NCBI RefSeq assembly: GCF_014490035.1
Contig: NZ_CP061008.1
Location: 6,200,001 to 6,264,000, forward strand
DNA from: Achromobacter xylosoxidans
Lineage (GTDB): Bacteria; Pseudomonadota; Gammaproteobacteria; Burkholderiales; Burkholderiaceae_B
Length of the DNA stretch: 64,000 nucleotides
Reading direction: 5' to 3'
Shown here: positions 8,593 through 18,060 of the stretch, piece after piece
Position numbering within the stretch: the first letter of the stretch is position 1
Layout: the number at the start of each line of letters is the position of its first letter
Notes under the pieces: model-generated
Database searches by the model: none
The model's input: the letters and a program-made list of their open reading frames with translations, nothing else
What the model was told of the DNA's origin: nothing
Program-made: the position numbers and the translations under genes

Positions 8593-8888
8593 TCCCCGGC
8601 CAACGCAACCCTACGCAAATTCGTAATCCTCAGACGCGGAAATCGATGTCTTCCGACTAAATTTCCCGGCCCTGCCCCATAAAGTGTTCGTACTCGCCGG
8701 CTCGCACAGATTCGAGCATGCGGCCGACGGGTACGAACCGCCTGGATATCACCGCATTCGCGGCGTCCGGCCTTACATGAATCCCCAGAAAGATCGCTGC
8801 TTTCCGGACGCGCAAGGACCCCGGTCCGTCTCGCGCCCGGGGCAGTTTCGATCGCCGCGGGCAAGCCTAGCTTCAAAGGAAACACAAC
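8593..8888 (+). promoter_or_regulatory. Upstream region of fimbrial operon 2
   Basis: About 300 bp with no credible gene. The segment must hold the promoter of operon 2, but I see no strong consensus boxes. It ends in a clear ribosome-binding site (AAAGGAAA) before the pilin ATG at 8889. Confidence 0.4.
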
Positions 8889-9449
8889 ATGAAACGCAGT
8901 CTCGTCGCCTCTCTCCTGGCCTCCGGAGCCCTGATCTCCGTGCTCGCGCCGGTACCTGCCCATGCGGTCGACGGCGTCATCAACTTCATGGGCGTCATCC
9001 GCGCGCCAGGTTGCGACATCAATGGCAACACCCCGGGCCTGGGCAACACGCAGACAGTGCAGCTGGGCACGCCCACGCCGGAAGAAGTCGGTCTGGGCAA
9101 TGCCGTCGAAGCCGAGTTCCAGCTGAATCTTGCAGGCGGGGCAGGCTGCACCGACGGCAGGAAGGTCCGCATCATGTTCGACCCGACCAACGGCACCTCA
9201 GCGGGCAACCTGGCGCTGCTGGACGCCGACCGCGCGCCCAACGTGGAGATCCAGATCCGCAACAACGCGGCTGGCAACACCGGCATCATTCCCATTGGCG
9301 GTTCGGAAATCACGCCGCAGGTCGCCACGATCACGGGCAATCCGGGCACGGCGGAACTCAAGTACGCCGCCAAGTATGTCGAGGTCGGCGGCGCGGCGGG
9401 CGCTGGCTCCGGCGCGTCGAGCATCAAGTATCTGCTGTCCTACAACTAA
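8889..9449 (+). CDS. Fimbrial subunit of operon 2
   Basis: 186 aa. The signal peptide MKRSLVASLLASGALISVLA ends at PAHA. The mature part begins VDGVINFMGVIRAPGCDING, with the second Cys in LAGGAGCTDGRKV, and ends SIKYLLSYN with the penultimate Tyr for chaperone donor-strand complementation. It differs clearly from the pilin of operon 1, so the two operons should build antigenically distinct fibres. It is followed after 13 bp by a chaperone gene. Confidence 0.88.
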   Translation: MKRSLVASLLASGALISVLAPVPAHAVDGVINFMGVIRAPGCDINGNTPGLGNTQTVQLGTPTPEEVGLGNAVEAEFQLNLAGGAGCTDGRKVRIMFDPTNGTSAGNLALLDADRAPNVEIQIRNNAAGNTGIIPIGGSEITPQVATITGNPGTAELKYAAKYVEVGGAAGAGSGASSIKYLLSYN

Positions 9450-9462
9450 GCGCGGGCCAGTC

Positions 9463-10194
9463 ATGGCGTCGATAGCGCGCATCGTTTCATCCCTGACGGC
9501 CGTCTGCGCCATGACCCTGTGCGCCTGGGCTACACCGGTCCGGGCCGGACTGGTGCTGCAAAGCACGCGCCTGGTCATCTCACCGGATTCCCGCGACACG
9601 ACGCTGGCCATCCGCAACGCGGGCGCCGGCCCCGTGCTGGCGCAGAGCTGGCTGGACGATGGCAATGCGGACAGGTCACCGGCGGACATGCGCGTGCCTT
9701 TCGTCCTGGCGCCCGCGGTCGTGCGTGTGGACCCGGACAGCGGCGCCGTGCTGCGGATCTCTTACACCCGCGAGCCGCTGCCCGCAGATCGCGAGAGCCT
9801 GTTCTATCTCAACGTGCTGGAGACGCCGCCGCGCGATCCGAACGACTCCAATGTGTTGATCTTCCAGTTCCGCTCGCGCATCAAGGTGTTCTTCAGGCCC
9901 GCCTCGCTGCGCCCCCACGTCCAGGCCGCGCCGGCCCTGTTGAGCTGGAAGCTGCGCGGACGGGCGCTGGAAGTCACGAACCCGACGCCTTACCACGTCT
10001 CCTTCGCCAGCGTCGATCTGGTCGCGGGCGACAAGCGCAGCGCGCTCGAGGGTGGCATGGTCGCCCCATTCGACACCGCGCGCTTCGCGTTGCCGCCCCG
10101 CGCGGCCAAACCCGCGGGCCCGGTCTCGGTCCGGTACGAGGTCATCACCGACTACGGCGGAACCACCAAGGCAGAGCAGGCCGTTACCGAGTAA
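9463..10194 (+). CDS. Periplasmic fimbrial chaperone, operon 2 (first)
   Basis: 243 aa. The start at ATG 9463 gives a signal peptide (MASIARIVSSLTAVCAMTLC) ending at PVRA. Mature GLVLQSTRLVISPDSRDTTL opens the first Ig domain; VPFVLAPAVVRVDPDSGAVLRI and LPADRESLFYLNVLETPP are the chaperone signature; NPTPYHVSFASVDL lies in domain two. A longer in-frame start at 9130 would overlap the pilin gene and is rejected. It should serve the adjacent usher. A second chaperone gene lies downstream in the same operon. Confidence 0.92.
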   Translation: MASIARIVSSLTAVCAMTLCAWATPVRAGLVLQSTRLVISPDSRDTTLAIRNAGAGPVLAQSWLDDGNADRSPADMRVPFVLAPAVVRVDPDSGAVLRISYTREPLPADRESLFYLNVLETPPRDPNDSNVLIFQFRSRIKVFFRPASLRPHVQAAPALLSWKLRGRALEVTNPTPYHVSFASVDLVAGDKRSALEGGMVAPFDTARFALPPRAAKPAGPVSVRYEVITDYGGTTKAEQAVTE

Positions 10195-10242
10195 AGGCGC
10201 GGCGCGGCTTGCGCCCGCGAACCACAGAGCTGACACGTCCCG

Positions 10243-12900
10243 ATGGAAAATCTACACGCAAGGGCTTGCCCCCGCTTGCCTGACCTTGCTCGCCCCGCGA
10301 ACCGGCGCCGGGCGGCCGAAAGGCTCGCATCCGGTCTTGCCGCCGCGCTGGCGGCGGCCTGGGTCGCTCCCGTACACGGCAAGCAGGCGTTCTTCGACCC
10401 CCAGATGATGTTCCAAGGCGCAGGCGGCACGGCCATCGACACCAGCCGCTTCGAGCGCGGCAACTTCATGGAGCCCGGCCTGCACAAGCTGGACGTCTAC
10501 GTCAACGGCCAGTGGCGCGGCGTGGAGGAGGTCCCGTTCCGCCTCCTGGCCGGCAGCGACAGCACCACGCCGTGCTATGACAGCGCATTGCTGGCGCGCC
10601 TGGGCCTGGACGTCGACAAGGCCGCGCGCGGCGAGGGCATGCTTGCGCTATACGCTACCGCAGCCTGCGGCGAGCTGTCGCGCTACGTGCCCGGCGCGCA
10701 GGTCAAATTGGAGGTGGCCGAACAGAAGCTCTATCTCACCGTACCCAAGTACTATCTGCGCATCTCCACGCCCGGCGTCTACGTGGATCCGTCGAACTGG
10801 GACTTCGGCGTGACCGCGGCCCGGCTGAACTACAACAGCAATCTCTTCACCTCTGAAAGCCGCGGCACACGCACCACGCGCGGTTATGCGGGCCTGAATG
10901 CCGGCATCAACGTGGGCGCATTCCGGCTGCGCCACTACGGCAGCGCAACCTGGTCTCCGGGCCACGGCGCGAACTATCAGCGCGGCTACACCTATCTGAA
11001 GACCGACGTACCGGCATGGAAGTCGCAGCTGTTGATGGGAGAGAGTTCCACCGACGGCGACCTGTTCGACTCCGTATCGTTTCGGGGCGTGCAACTGGCC
11101 AGCGACGAACGCATGCTGCCCAGCGCGTTGCGTTCCTATACCCCGGTTGTCCGCGGCACGGCCAACAGCAATGCCCAGGTATCGGTGTATCAGCGTGGCT
11201 ACCTCGTATACGAAACCACCGTGGCGCCCGGCCCCTTCGCGCTCGAAGACCTGCAGGCGGCGGGATATGGCGGCGACCTGGACGTGCGCATCGTGGAGGC
11301 GGACGGTAGCGCGCGCAGCTTCGTCGTGCCCTTCGCCACGACAGTCCAACTGCTGCGGCCCGGCACCAGCCGCTACAGTCTGACCGCGGGGCGGGCGATA
11401 GATCTGGGCCTGGGCAGCAGCTCACAATATTTGCTGCAGGGCACGTTCAAGCGCGGGCTGGGCGACATGTACACGGGTTACGGCGGCCTCGCTTTCACCC
11501 GGCACTATGGTTCGGCGCTGGCTGGCGCCGCCGTGAACACCGCGCTGGGCGCATTCGCGGCCGACGTCACGCTATCCCGCGCCGAGCTGCCGGACGAAGG
11601 CACGCGGACGGGCGCCAGCTACCGCCTGTCGTACAGCAAGAACCTGCCCAATAGCGGTACCAACTTTTCGCTCCTGGCCTACCGCTATTCCACCAGCGGC
11701 TTCGTGGGCTTGCGCGAGAGCATCGCGCTGCAAGGCGCGCCGCAGCGCTACCGCTGGTTCGGCGACGTGGGCCGCACGCGCGGGCGGCTCGACGCCAACA
11801 TCAGCCAGCAACTGGGGGGCAACGGCGGAAACGTCTATCTGTCGGGGTCGGCCATCCAATACTGGCAAGGCCGTGGCAACACCATCAACTTCGCGCTGGG
11901 CTACAGCAACCGTTGGCGCGACATTTCCTATTCCTTCGGCGTGCAGCGCATGCAGAACCTGGCCACCCGCAATTCCTACCGGGGCGGCGGCCGCGACAAT
12001 TCCACCCTGGTCACCGTGAACCTTTCGATTCCCCTGGGGCGGGCCGAGCGCGGCGCCCCTACGCTCAACAGCTACTACAGCGCCGATTCCCGCGCCGGCG
12101 CCAACTTCACCACCTCGGTCGCCGGCTCGATGGGCGAGTCCGACCGCGGCACCTATTCGGTATCCGCGTCTCATGCCAGCCGCGAGAACGCCAACTCGGC
12201 AAGCGCAAACATCGGCTACCGGCTGCCGCAGTCCTGGGTGGGAGCCGGTATTTCGCAGGGAGCAGGCTACCGCCAGGCGTCGCTGAACGCGTCGGGCGGG
12301 GTGCTTGTCCATGCTGGCGGCGTGACCTTCTCGCAGACGTTGGGGGAAACAATCGCGTTGGTAAGCGCTGACCACGCGGAAGGCGCGCAGATCGGCCACG
12401 GCGGCGACCGCCTGGACGGCCGCGGCTACGGCGTCGTCGCCAGCCTGAGCCCATACCAGCTCAACACCGTCGACATCGATCCGCGCGACATTCCCGACGA
12501 CGTAGAGCTGCAGGCCAGTTCGCGCAACGTGGCGCCCCGCGCCGGCGCAGTCGTGCTGCTGTCCTACCCGACCCGCGTGGCCCGGCCGGTGTTGATCGAC
12601 GCCCGCCAGGCCGACGGCGCCGCGCTGCCCTTTGGCGCGGAAGTGCTGAACGCCGCCGACGGCAAGCCGGTGGGCGCGGTGGGCCAGGGCAGCCGAATCG
12701 TCATGCGGGTGGAGCAGGATCAAGGCCGCGTCATCGTGCAGTGGGGACCCGGGCCGCAGCAGCGCTGCGCCATCGACTACGCTCTGCCCGAGCGCGCGCG
12801 GCAACGCGCCCGGGGTTACGACGCGCTTTCCCTTACCTGCGCGCCGATGCCGGCGGACGGCGGCAGGCCTGCGGGTCCCGGCCCGGTGGCGCGCCGATGA
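10243..12900 (+). CDS. Fimbrial outer membrane usher (FimD/PapC family), operon 2
   Basis: 885 aa. An N-terminal signal region is followed by the usher N-domain (FFDPQMMFQGAGGTAIDTSR, VYVNGQWRGVEEVPF), the pore and plug (GVQLASDERMLPSALRSYTP, AAGYGGDLDVRIVEADGS), and C-terminal domains (LPFGAEVLNAADGKPVGAVG; CAIDYALPE). About 45 residues longer than the usher of operon 1, with a basic N-terminus before the hydrophobic segment. The stop overlaps the start of the second chaperone gene. Confidence 0.94.
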   Translation: MENLHARACPRLPDLARPANRRRAAERLASGLAAALAAAWVAPVHGKQAFFDPQMMFQGAGGTAIDTSRFERGNFMEPGLHKLDVYVNGQWRGVEEVPFRLLAGSDSTTPCYDSALLARLGLDVDKAARGEGMLALYATAACGELSRYVPGAQVKLEVAEQKLYLTVPKYYLRISTPGVYVDPSNWDFGVTAARLNYNSNLFTSESRGTRTTRGYAGLNAGINVGAFRLRHYGSATWSPGHGANYQRGYTYLKTDVPAWKSQLLMGESSTDGDLFDSVSFRGVQLASDERMLPSALRSYTPVVRGTANSNAQVSVYQRGYLVYETTVAPGPFALEDLQAAGYGGDLDVRIVEADGSARSFVVPFATTVQLLRPGTSRYSLTAGRAIDLGLGSSSQYLLQGTFKRGLGDMYTGYGGLAFTRHYGSALAGAAVNTALGAFAADVTLSRAELPDEGTRTGASYRLSYSKNLPNSGTNFSLLAYRYSTSGFVGLRESIALQGAPQRYRWFGDVGRTRGRLDANISQQLGGNGGNVYLSGSAIQYWQGRGNTINFALGYSNRWRDISYSFGVQRMQNLATRNSYRGGGRDNSTLVTVNLSIPLGRAERGAPTLNSYYSADSRAGANFTTSVAGSMGESDRGTYSVSASHASRENANSASANIGYRLPQSWVGAGISQGAGYRQASLNASGGVLVHAGGVTFSQTLGETIALVSADHAEGAQIGHGGDRLDGRGYGVVASLSPYQLNTVDIDPRDIPDDVELQASSRNVAPRAGAVVLLSYPTRVARPVLIDARQADGAALPFGAEVLNAADGKPVGAVGQGSRIVMRVEQDQGRVIVQWGPGPQQRCAIDYALPERARQRARGYDALSLTCAPMPADGGRPAGPGPVARR

Positions 12901-13658
12901 TGCGCCTTCTGCGCGCATGCGCGCTGCGCCTGGCCGCCTGCCTGCCGATGGCCGGCATGGCAGCCTGGGCGCATGCGGATCTGACCGTGACCGGCACACG
13001 CTTCATCTATCCTGCGCAAGCCAGGTCGCTAACGATACGCACCAGCAACTCGGGGGAGATACCCATCCTGGTGCAGACTTGGCTGGATCAGGAGCAAGCG
13101 CAGGCGCGCACCGATCCCAGCAAGCTGCCCGTTCCTTTCGTGCTGACACCCCCGGTCTACCGGCTGGATGCCGGCGAGCGCAAGGCGCTGGAACTGCGCT
13201 ACACGGGCGAACCCCTGCCGCGCGACCGCGAATCGGCATTCTGGATCAATTTCCTTGAAATCCCCTCGCTGCGGCTATCGCGCCGCAACCAGCTGCAGCT
13301 GTCATTCCGGCTGCGGATGAAGGTCTTGTTCCGTCCGCCGGAGTTGCAAGGCGATCCTCGGGAGGCCCCGGCGCAAGTCGCTTGGAAGTATCGGCGCACG
13401 GGTGACGTCGCGGCGCCATGGCTGCTGGAAGCGCACAACCCCACCCCTTTCCATGTGTCCCTGGCGCGGCTGGAGCTTCCCGCCGCGGCGGGCGTGCAAC
13501 GCCTGGACGGCTTGACCTTGCCGCCCTACGCCACCGCCCGCTTCGCGCTGCCCGCCGGCCATCAACCCCAGGCGCACGCAAGCACGCTGCGCTACGAGGC
13601 CGCCGATGACACCGGCGAGCTGATCCACGGCGCGGCAGCGCTCGCAGCCGCAAACTGA
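12900..13658 (+). CDS. Periplasmic fimbrial chaperone, operon 2 (second)
   Basis: 252 aa. The signal peptide MRLLRACALRLAACLPMAGM ends at AHA. Mature DLTVTGTRFIYPAQARSLTI opens domain one; VPFVLTPPVYRLDAGERKAL and LPRDRESAFWINFLEIPS are the family signature; NPTPFHVSLARLEL lies in domain two. Two adjacent ATGs (12897, 12900) overlap the usher stop. A second chaperone in one operon suggests that one handles the main subunit and the other the adhesin immediately downstream (inference). Confidence 0.9.
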   Translation: MRLLRACALRLAACLPMAGMAAWAHADLTVTGTRFIYPAQARSLTIRTSNSGEIPILVQTWLDQEQAQARTDPSKLPVPFVLTPPVYRLDAGERKALELRYTGEPLPRDRESAFWINFLEIPSLRLSRRNQLQLSFRLRMKVLFRPPELQGDPREAPAQVAWKYRRTGDVAAPWLLEAHNPTPFHVSLARLELPAAAGVQRLDGLTLPPYATARFALPAGHQPQAHASTLRYEAADDTGELIHGAAALAAAN

Positions 13659-13694
13659 GTCCGAGCCGATCCCGGCATCCAGGAGTACACCCTG

Positions 13695-14885
13695 ATGAGC
13701 AAGCTCTCTATTCCCGTACGCACCCGTACGATCGAAAAACCGGCACGGCCCGCCCTACTCCTGCTGGCCGCCGCGGTGGCATTGCCGTGCGCCCCGGTTC
13801 GCGGCGAACTGGTCATGAACCGCCCCGCCATCCATTGCAGCCAGTCGAACCAGGCCGGCGGCCCCTGGCGTGAAGTCTCGCCGCTGACCAGTTCCTCGCA
13901 GATCGGCGATGTGCTGTTCGAGCGGGGCGCCGGGCTATTCAACAATTTCCAGCTTGGTTCGGGCGTGGGAGCAGGCATCCTCCACGAACTGGTTGCCGCT
14001 GCGCAGTGGGGCCCCAATACAGGCGTGGCCGCCGACGGCACGGCGCAGACAAACGTACCCGGCATCGGGCTACAGGTATCCGTCATGGGCGCCGACGGCG
14101 TCGAAAGACGGATCAAACCCGGCACGCTGCCCGTGGTCCTGGACAAGCGTCCTGTGTACTACGACACCGCCGGGTCCGCGTCGCAGAAAAACTCCACCGT
14201 CACCGAGTACATTCAACGCCTGATACTGACCGACGCCGCGGCCAACCTGCCCAGCGGTGAACTGAAAGTGACGGGCGTGGACCCCAACATCACGCTGATG
14301 CTCTATGCCATCAACTACCAGCAGGGCGCGGTGAGCTACGGCGAGGCCATCCAGAACTTTCCCGTCTGGACACCGGGCATTACCGGCGTCTGCGGCAGCC
14401 TGCCGTTTTCCTACCAGGGCACCGGCGTCATCGGCATTGGCGGCGGCACGGGGGTAATCGTCCCCAACAAATGCGAGGTCGGCGCCTACCGGACGATCCC
14501 TGTCTCGCTGGGAGACCTGCCCCTCTCTCTGTTCGATACACCGGGAGCCACCTCGCCTGCCAAGGAATTCTCCATCGTGCTCACCCAATGCAGCGCCTCG
14601 GCCAAGCCGACCATTACTTTTGCCGACAAGTACGGCCCCAACACCGATCCCCATGTGCTGAACCTGAAGCCCGGGTCTGAAGCCGCCGAGGGCATAGGCA
14701 TCGCCATGATCAACGATACCGGCAAAGTCCCGGTCCGTTTCGGCGCCGCGTATGACATGCAGCGCGTCGGCGACCAGGCCGTCCTGACGCTGCGGGCCCA
14801 CTACATCCGAACGGCGCCGGTCGACGGAGCGGTCAAGGCCGGCATCGCCGACGGCAGCGCGGAGTTCACCTTCGAGTTTCCCTGA
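13695..14885 (+). CDS. Two-domain fimbrial tip adhesin, operon 2
   Basis: 396 aa, with an AGGAG ribosome-binding site upstream. The signal region ends near APVRG. The N-terminal domain (ELVMNRPAIHCSQSNQAGGP) is unrelated by eye to the adhesin of operon 1. The C-terminal pilin domain (KCEVGAYRTIPVSLGDLPL to GSAEFTFEFP) has two Cys and an aromatic terminal strand. Two-domain adhesins sit at the fibre tip and determine binding specificity; the ligand is unknown. Last gene of operon 2, convergent with the tpsA-like gene. Confidence 0.82.
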   Translation: MSKLSIPVRTRTIEKPARPALLLLAAAVALPCAPVRGELVMNRPAIHCSQSNQAGGPWREVSPLTSSSQIGDVLFERGAGLFNNFQLGSGVGAGILHELVAAAQWGPNTGVAADGTAQTNVPGIGLQVSVMGADGVERRIKPGTLPVVLDKRPVYYDTAGSASQKNSTVTEYIQRLILTDAAANLPSGELKVTGVDPNITLMLYAINYQQGAVSYGEAIQNFPVWTPGITGVCGSLPFSYQGTGVIGIGGGTGVIVPNKCEVGAYRTIPVSLGDLPLSLFDTPGATSPAKEFSIVLTQCSASAKPTITFADKYGPNTDPHVLNLKPGSEAAEGIGIAMINDTGKVPVRFGAAYDMQRVGDQAVLTLRAHYIRTAPVDGAVKAGIADGSAEFTFEFP

Positions 14886-14904
14886 GACCAGGGCGCCTCA
14901 TGCC

Positions 14905-14940
14905 AACAGGGCCATGGACGCGCGCGCCCATGGCCCTGTT
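14905..14940. terminator. Bidirectional terminator hairpin between convergent genes
   Basis: A perfect 13-bp inverted repeat (AACAGGGCCATGG / CCATGGCCCTGTT) with a 10-nt loop lies between the adhesin stop and the convergent tpsA-like stop. It has AA on one arm and TT on the other, so it can serve both strands, although the U-tracts are short. Confidence 0.75.
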
Positions 14941-14953
14941 CATGCACTGTCCA

Positions 14954-17900
14954 TCAACGCTCGACGATGCCGTAGTTCAAGCCCACCGGCGGCACCAGGG
15001 ATGCCAGCCCCAACGTGCTGTTGGCGCGCATCACCCCGTAGTTCGCGCCGGCCAGTCCGCCATAGGTATGCTGAAGAGAGTTGGCGAAATTCACCTTGCC
15101 GCTCGCGCTGGAATAGGAAACCGCGCCCTGGTTGAGACCCGCGATGCCACCCAGGTAAGCCTGGCCGGCGCCTCCCACCTCACCGGCGGAAGACGACTGC
15201 AGGACTTCCCCCATGTCGCCGTTCTCTCCCACCACGCCGCCAACGCGGCTGTTGAAGCCACCGTAGACATTGCCGTTGGCCATCGCGGAAACGATCAAGC
15301 CCTGATTGGCCCCGACCAGCCCTCCGGCCGCGCTGTTCTTCCCGGCCGTCACGTTGCCGCTGGCGTTGACCGTTCCCAGCGTCCCGGTGTTGTAGCCGAC
15401 CAACCCGCCGGCGTATCCGTAGTCTCCACCCGCAACCTTGCCGCGGGCTACGGAGGCCTCTATCGTGCCGCTGTTGTAGCCGGCCAGCCCGCCGGCCCGG
15501 CCTCCATTCCGGTTGTAGCCGGCCTTGACCTCGCCACCCGCCTCCGCCGTGTCGATGCGTCCATCGTTGGCGCCGACCAGGCCGCCCACATTGACGCCAT
15601 AGGCGGCCGTCACATCGCCCCCGGCCTTGACATCCAGCAGCAGGCCGCCACCGCTGTTGCGTCCTGCGAAGCCGCCGGTGGAGCCGCCGCCCTCGGCACT
15701 GACGCCACCTTCCGCGGCCGAGCCCGAAATGGTCCCGCTATTCACCCCCACCAGGCCTCCGGTGTATGCGCTGCTGCCGTTCTGCACCCGCCCGGTCGCA
15801 ATCGAGCGCTCGATGTCGCCGCCCAGGTTGCTGCCCACCAGTCCGCCAACATTGAGGCCTGCGCCGGTGGCCTGCGTGTTCGCGTGGCTGGACGCGTCCG
15901 CAACCAAGCCGCGATTCACGCCAACCAGGCCGCCCATGCCGCCCAGCTCGTCGCGCTGCATCGCGCCCGATACGACATTGCGCGAGACGCTACGCGTAAT
16001 GACGCCGCGGCTCGCCGCGGAATTCAGATTTTCACCTGCCAGCCCGCCTATGGCGATCGTGTGCGAACCTGCATATACGCTGCCTGCAACGGTGGCGCGG
16101 TCGATACTGCCGCCGGCGTTGGTGCCCACCAGACCGCCCACCACGTTACGGTGATACGAACTGCCCTTCACGGACATTCCGGTCGTGGACACATTGACGA
16201 TCTGGCCAGAATTGCGGCCCACCAGCGCGCCCACCGACATGGATGCCGCGCCGGTGGCCGGCGCATTGACAGTCATCGACGCCAGGTTGACATTGCTGAT
16301 GCTGCCGGACGACGCGGCGAACAAGCCCACGTTGGGACCGGCGCCGCTGACCGAATAGCCGCCGAGCGTATTGCCCAGACCGTCGAACGTGCCCGAAAAG
16401 ATGCCATACGGACCGCCTATCGCCTGGATCGAACCGCGTCCGCTCAGGTTGTTGCCCAACACGTACAAGCCGCTCAGATTGCGGTCGATGTCCTGCAGCT
16501 GGGCGAGGTTCTGGATCACCGCGTAACGCTGGCCATGGGCGCTGAACGACGCGCCTGCGCCGGACAGCGTGATCGCCGCCCCCTCGCCCAGCACATGGCC
16601 TCCCGGCGCCTGCATGGACAGGGCGCCATTGACGCCGCTAATGGCAGTCTTGCCGGCAAGCGCGATTTCCCCGCCGGCGGACATGGCGATGGCAGCGTTC
16701 TGGCCGGTTGCGGCCAGGTCTCCGTTGACCGCGATATCACCCGCCGCAACCAAGCCGAGCGCGTTGCCGCTGTGCCACGCTATCGGGCCATTGAGCACGA
16801 CGTCACCCGCAGCGGCTTCCAGCACGATGTTGGTGGCCGCGAGGTTGCTGGCGACGGTGTCCGCGTGCACCGTGACGTTTGCCGCCGTGGCGTTAGCGCC
16901 CACCGTCACCTCTGACGACGCGATGCGCCAGGTTCCGCTATCGCCGTTCAATGCCCGCGCATCGACCTCGGCGCCGAGCCGCACGGCCACCTGCTGCCCG
17001 CGTATCTCCACCTCGCCGCCGTTGCCATGCGAGGCGAGCGCGCTGGCATTCATCTTGCCCGCAGCCACCACCAGACCGTCACCGCCGCCGTCCAACGTAA
17101 TCTTGCCGCCTTGACCCTGCAGCGTCTTCGCTTCGATGATGCCCTGACTGTTGACCACCGTGCGCAAGGCCGCTCCCGCGGCGCTGGCCGTCATCAGCAC
17201 CTGCCCGCCGTCGGCGCTCAGCATGCCGCCATTCTCGGCCAGGGCGGACAGCGCGGCGCCATCCATCCGCAGATCGAGCAAGCCATTGCCGTCGAAGTTC
17301 ACGGTGAACTCTCCGCCGGCCGCCAGCGCGATCCGCCCCAGCCGCGCCCGGATCACCCCCTGATTGCTGACCTTGGCGCCCAGTAGCGCGACGCTGCCGC
17401 GGTCGCGCGCGGCAATCACGCCCTGGTTCAGCACGGAGGCCCCCGATGCCCCGGTGAAGCGATAGTTGCCCGCGTTGAAATCGGCGTCGGAAAGCTGCTT
17501 GGTCGAGGCGACCAGTCCGCCCACGTTGACCTCCGCGCCCTTGCCGAAAACAATGCCGTTGGGGTTGACGAGGAAAACCTGACCGTTGGCGTCCATGCGT
17601 CCCAGGATGGAACTGGGCGACAGGCCATTCACACGGTTCAGCGCGATCGAGCCGCTGCCGGGCTGGTTGAAGGTGATGCGTTCGTCCGCGCCGATACTGA
17701 AGCTGTTCCAGTCGATGATCAGCTTTTGCGTATGCTGATTGATCGACACCTGTTTCTGGTCCAGCGTGGCGTGGATATCGCCTATTCCGTTGCCGGCCGC
17801 GATTGTTCCGCCCATCGGCGCGGCATGCGCGCAAGACAGGCCCGCCAGGCCGGCGAGGGCCAGCGCCGCAACGCGGCCGCGCCTGCCGCTCCCGGCTTTT

Positions 17901-17980
17901 CCGCGGCGGCGCGCGGACTCGCGCGCCACGTTCCAGCGTTGTCTGGCCTCGTTCCATACCAGTGCATATGTCTTGTTCAT
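14954..17980 (-). CDS. TpsA exoprotein, filamentous haemagglutinin-type with GLUG repeats
   Basis: 1008 aa from ATG 17980, which has an AGG ribosome-binding site. The N-terminus MNKTYALVWNEARQRWNVAR is an extended signal peptide region (ESPR). The TPS secretion domain follows with the diagnostic motifs GSIALNRVNG, FLVNPNGIVFGKGAEVNVGG and SVALLG. The rest is beta-helical; from about residue 600 it carries about 14 GLUG-type repeats (GGLVGxNxG) spaced 25-35 residues apart, running to the C-terminus. It is short compared with FhaB and has no visible cleavage or toxin domain. It should be exported by the adjacent TpsB and act as an adhesin. An upstream in-frame start at 18289 lies inside tpsB and is rejected. 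Confidence 0.9.
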   Translation of the reverse strand: MNKTYALVWNEARQRWNVARESARRRGKAGSGRRGRVAALALAGLAGLSCAHAAPMGGTIAAGNGIGDIHATLDQKQVSINQHTQKLIIDWNSFSIGADERITFNQPGSGSIALNRVNGLSPSSILGRMDANGQVFLVNPNGIVFGKGAEVNVGGLVASTKQLSDADFNAGNYRFTGASGASVLNQGVIAARDRGSVALLGAKVSNQGVIRARLGRIALAAGGEFTVNFDGNGLLDLRMDGAALSALAENGGMLSADGGQVLMTASAAGAALRTVVNSQGIIEAKTLQGQGGKITLDGGGDGLVVAAGKMNASALASHGNGGEVEIRGQQVAVRLGAEVDARALNGDSGTWRIASSEVTVGANATAANVTVHADTVASNLAATNIVLEAAAGDVVLNGPIAWHSGNALGLVAAGDIAVNGDLAATGQNAAIAMSAGGEIALAGKTAISGVNGALSMQAPGGHVLGEGAAITLSGAGASFSAHGQRYAVIQNLAQLQDIDRNLSGLYVLGNNLSGRGSIQAIGGPYGIFSGTFDGLGNTLGGYSVSGAGPNVGLFAASSGSISNVNLASMTVNAPATGAASMSVGALVGRNSGQIVNVSTTGMSVKGSSYHRNVVGGLVGTNAGGSIDRATVAGSVYAGSHTIAIGGLAGENLNSAASRGVITRSVSRNVVSGAMQRDELGGMGGLVGVNRGLVADASSHANTQATGAGLNVGGLVGSNLGGDIERSIATGRVQNGSSAYTGGLVGVNSGTISGSAAEGGVSAEGGGSTGGFAGRNSGGGLLLDVKAGGDVTAAYGVNVGGLVGANDGRIDTAEAGGEVKAGYNRNGGRAGGLAGYNSGTIEASVARGKVAGGDYGYAGGLVGYNTGTLGTVNASGNVTAGKNSAAGGLVGANQGLIVSAMANGNVYGGFNSRVGGVVGENGDMGEVLQSSSAGEVGGAGQAYLGGIAGLNQGAVSYSSASGKVNFANSLQHTYGGLAGANYGVMRANSTLGLASLVPPVGLNYGIVER

Positions 17981-18060
17981 GATTGCCTCGCAAGAATGGC
18001 GGATCCGCCGCAATGGCAGACTGCGCCGGTTAAGAAAACTGCGCGCGTGGTGCGCCCGAG

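Noticed and set aside
14900..16915. Long open frame of 671 aa on the plus strand opposite the TpsA gene
   Set aside because: It is the antisense shadow of a GC-rich repeat protein; it has no start signal or family features, while the minus strand has a full ESPR, TPS domain and GLUG repeats.
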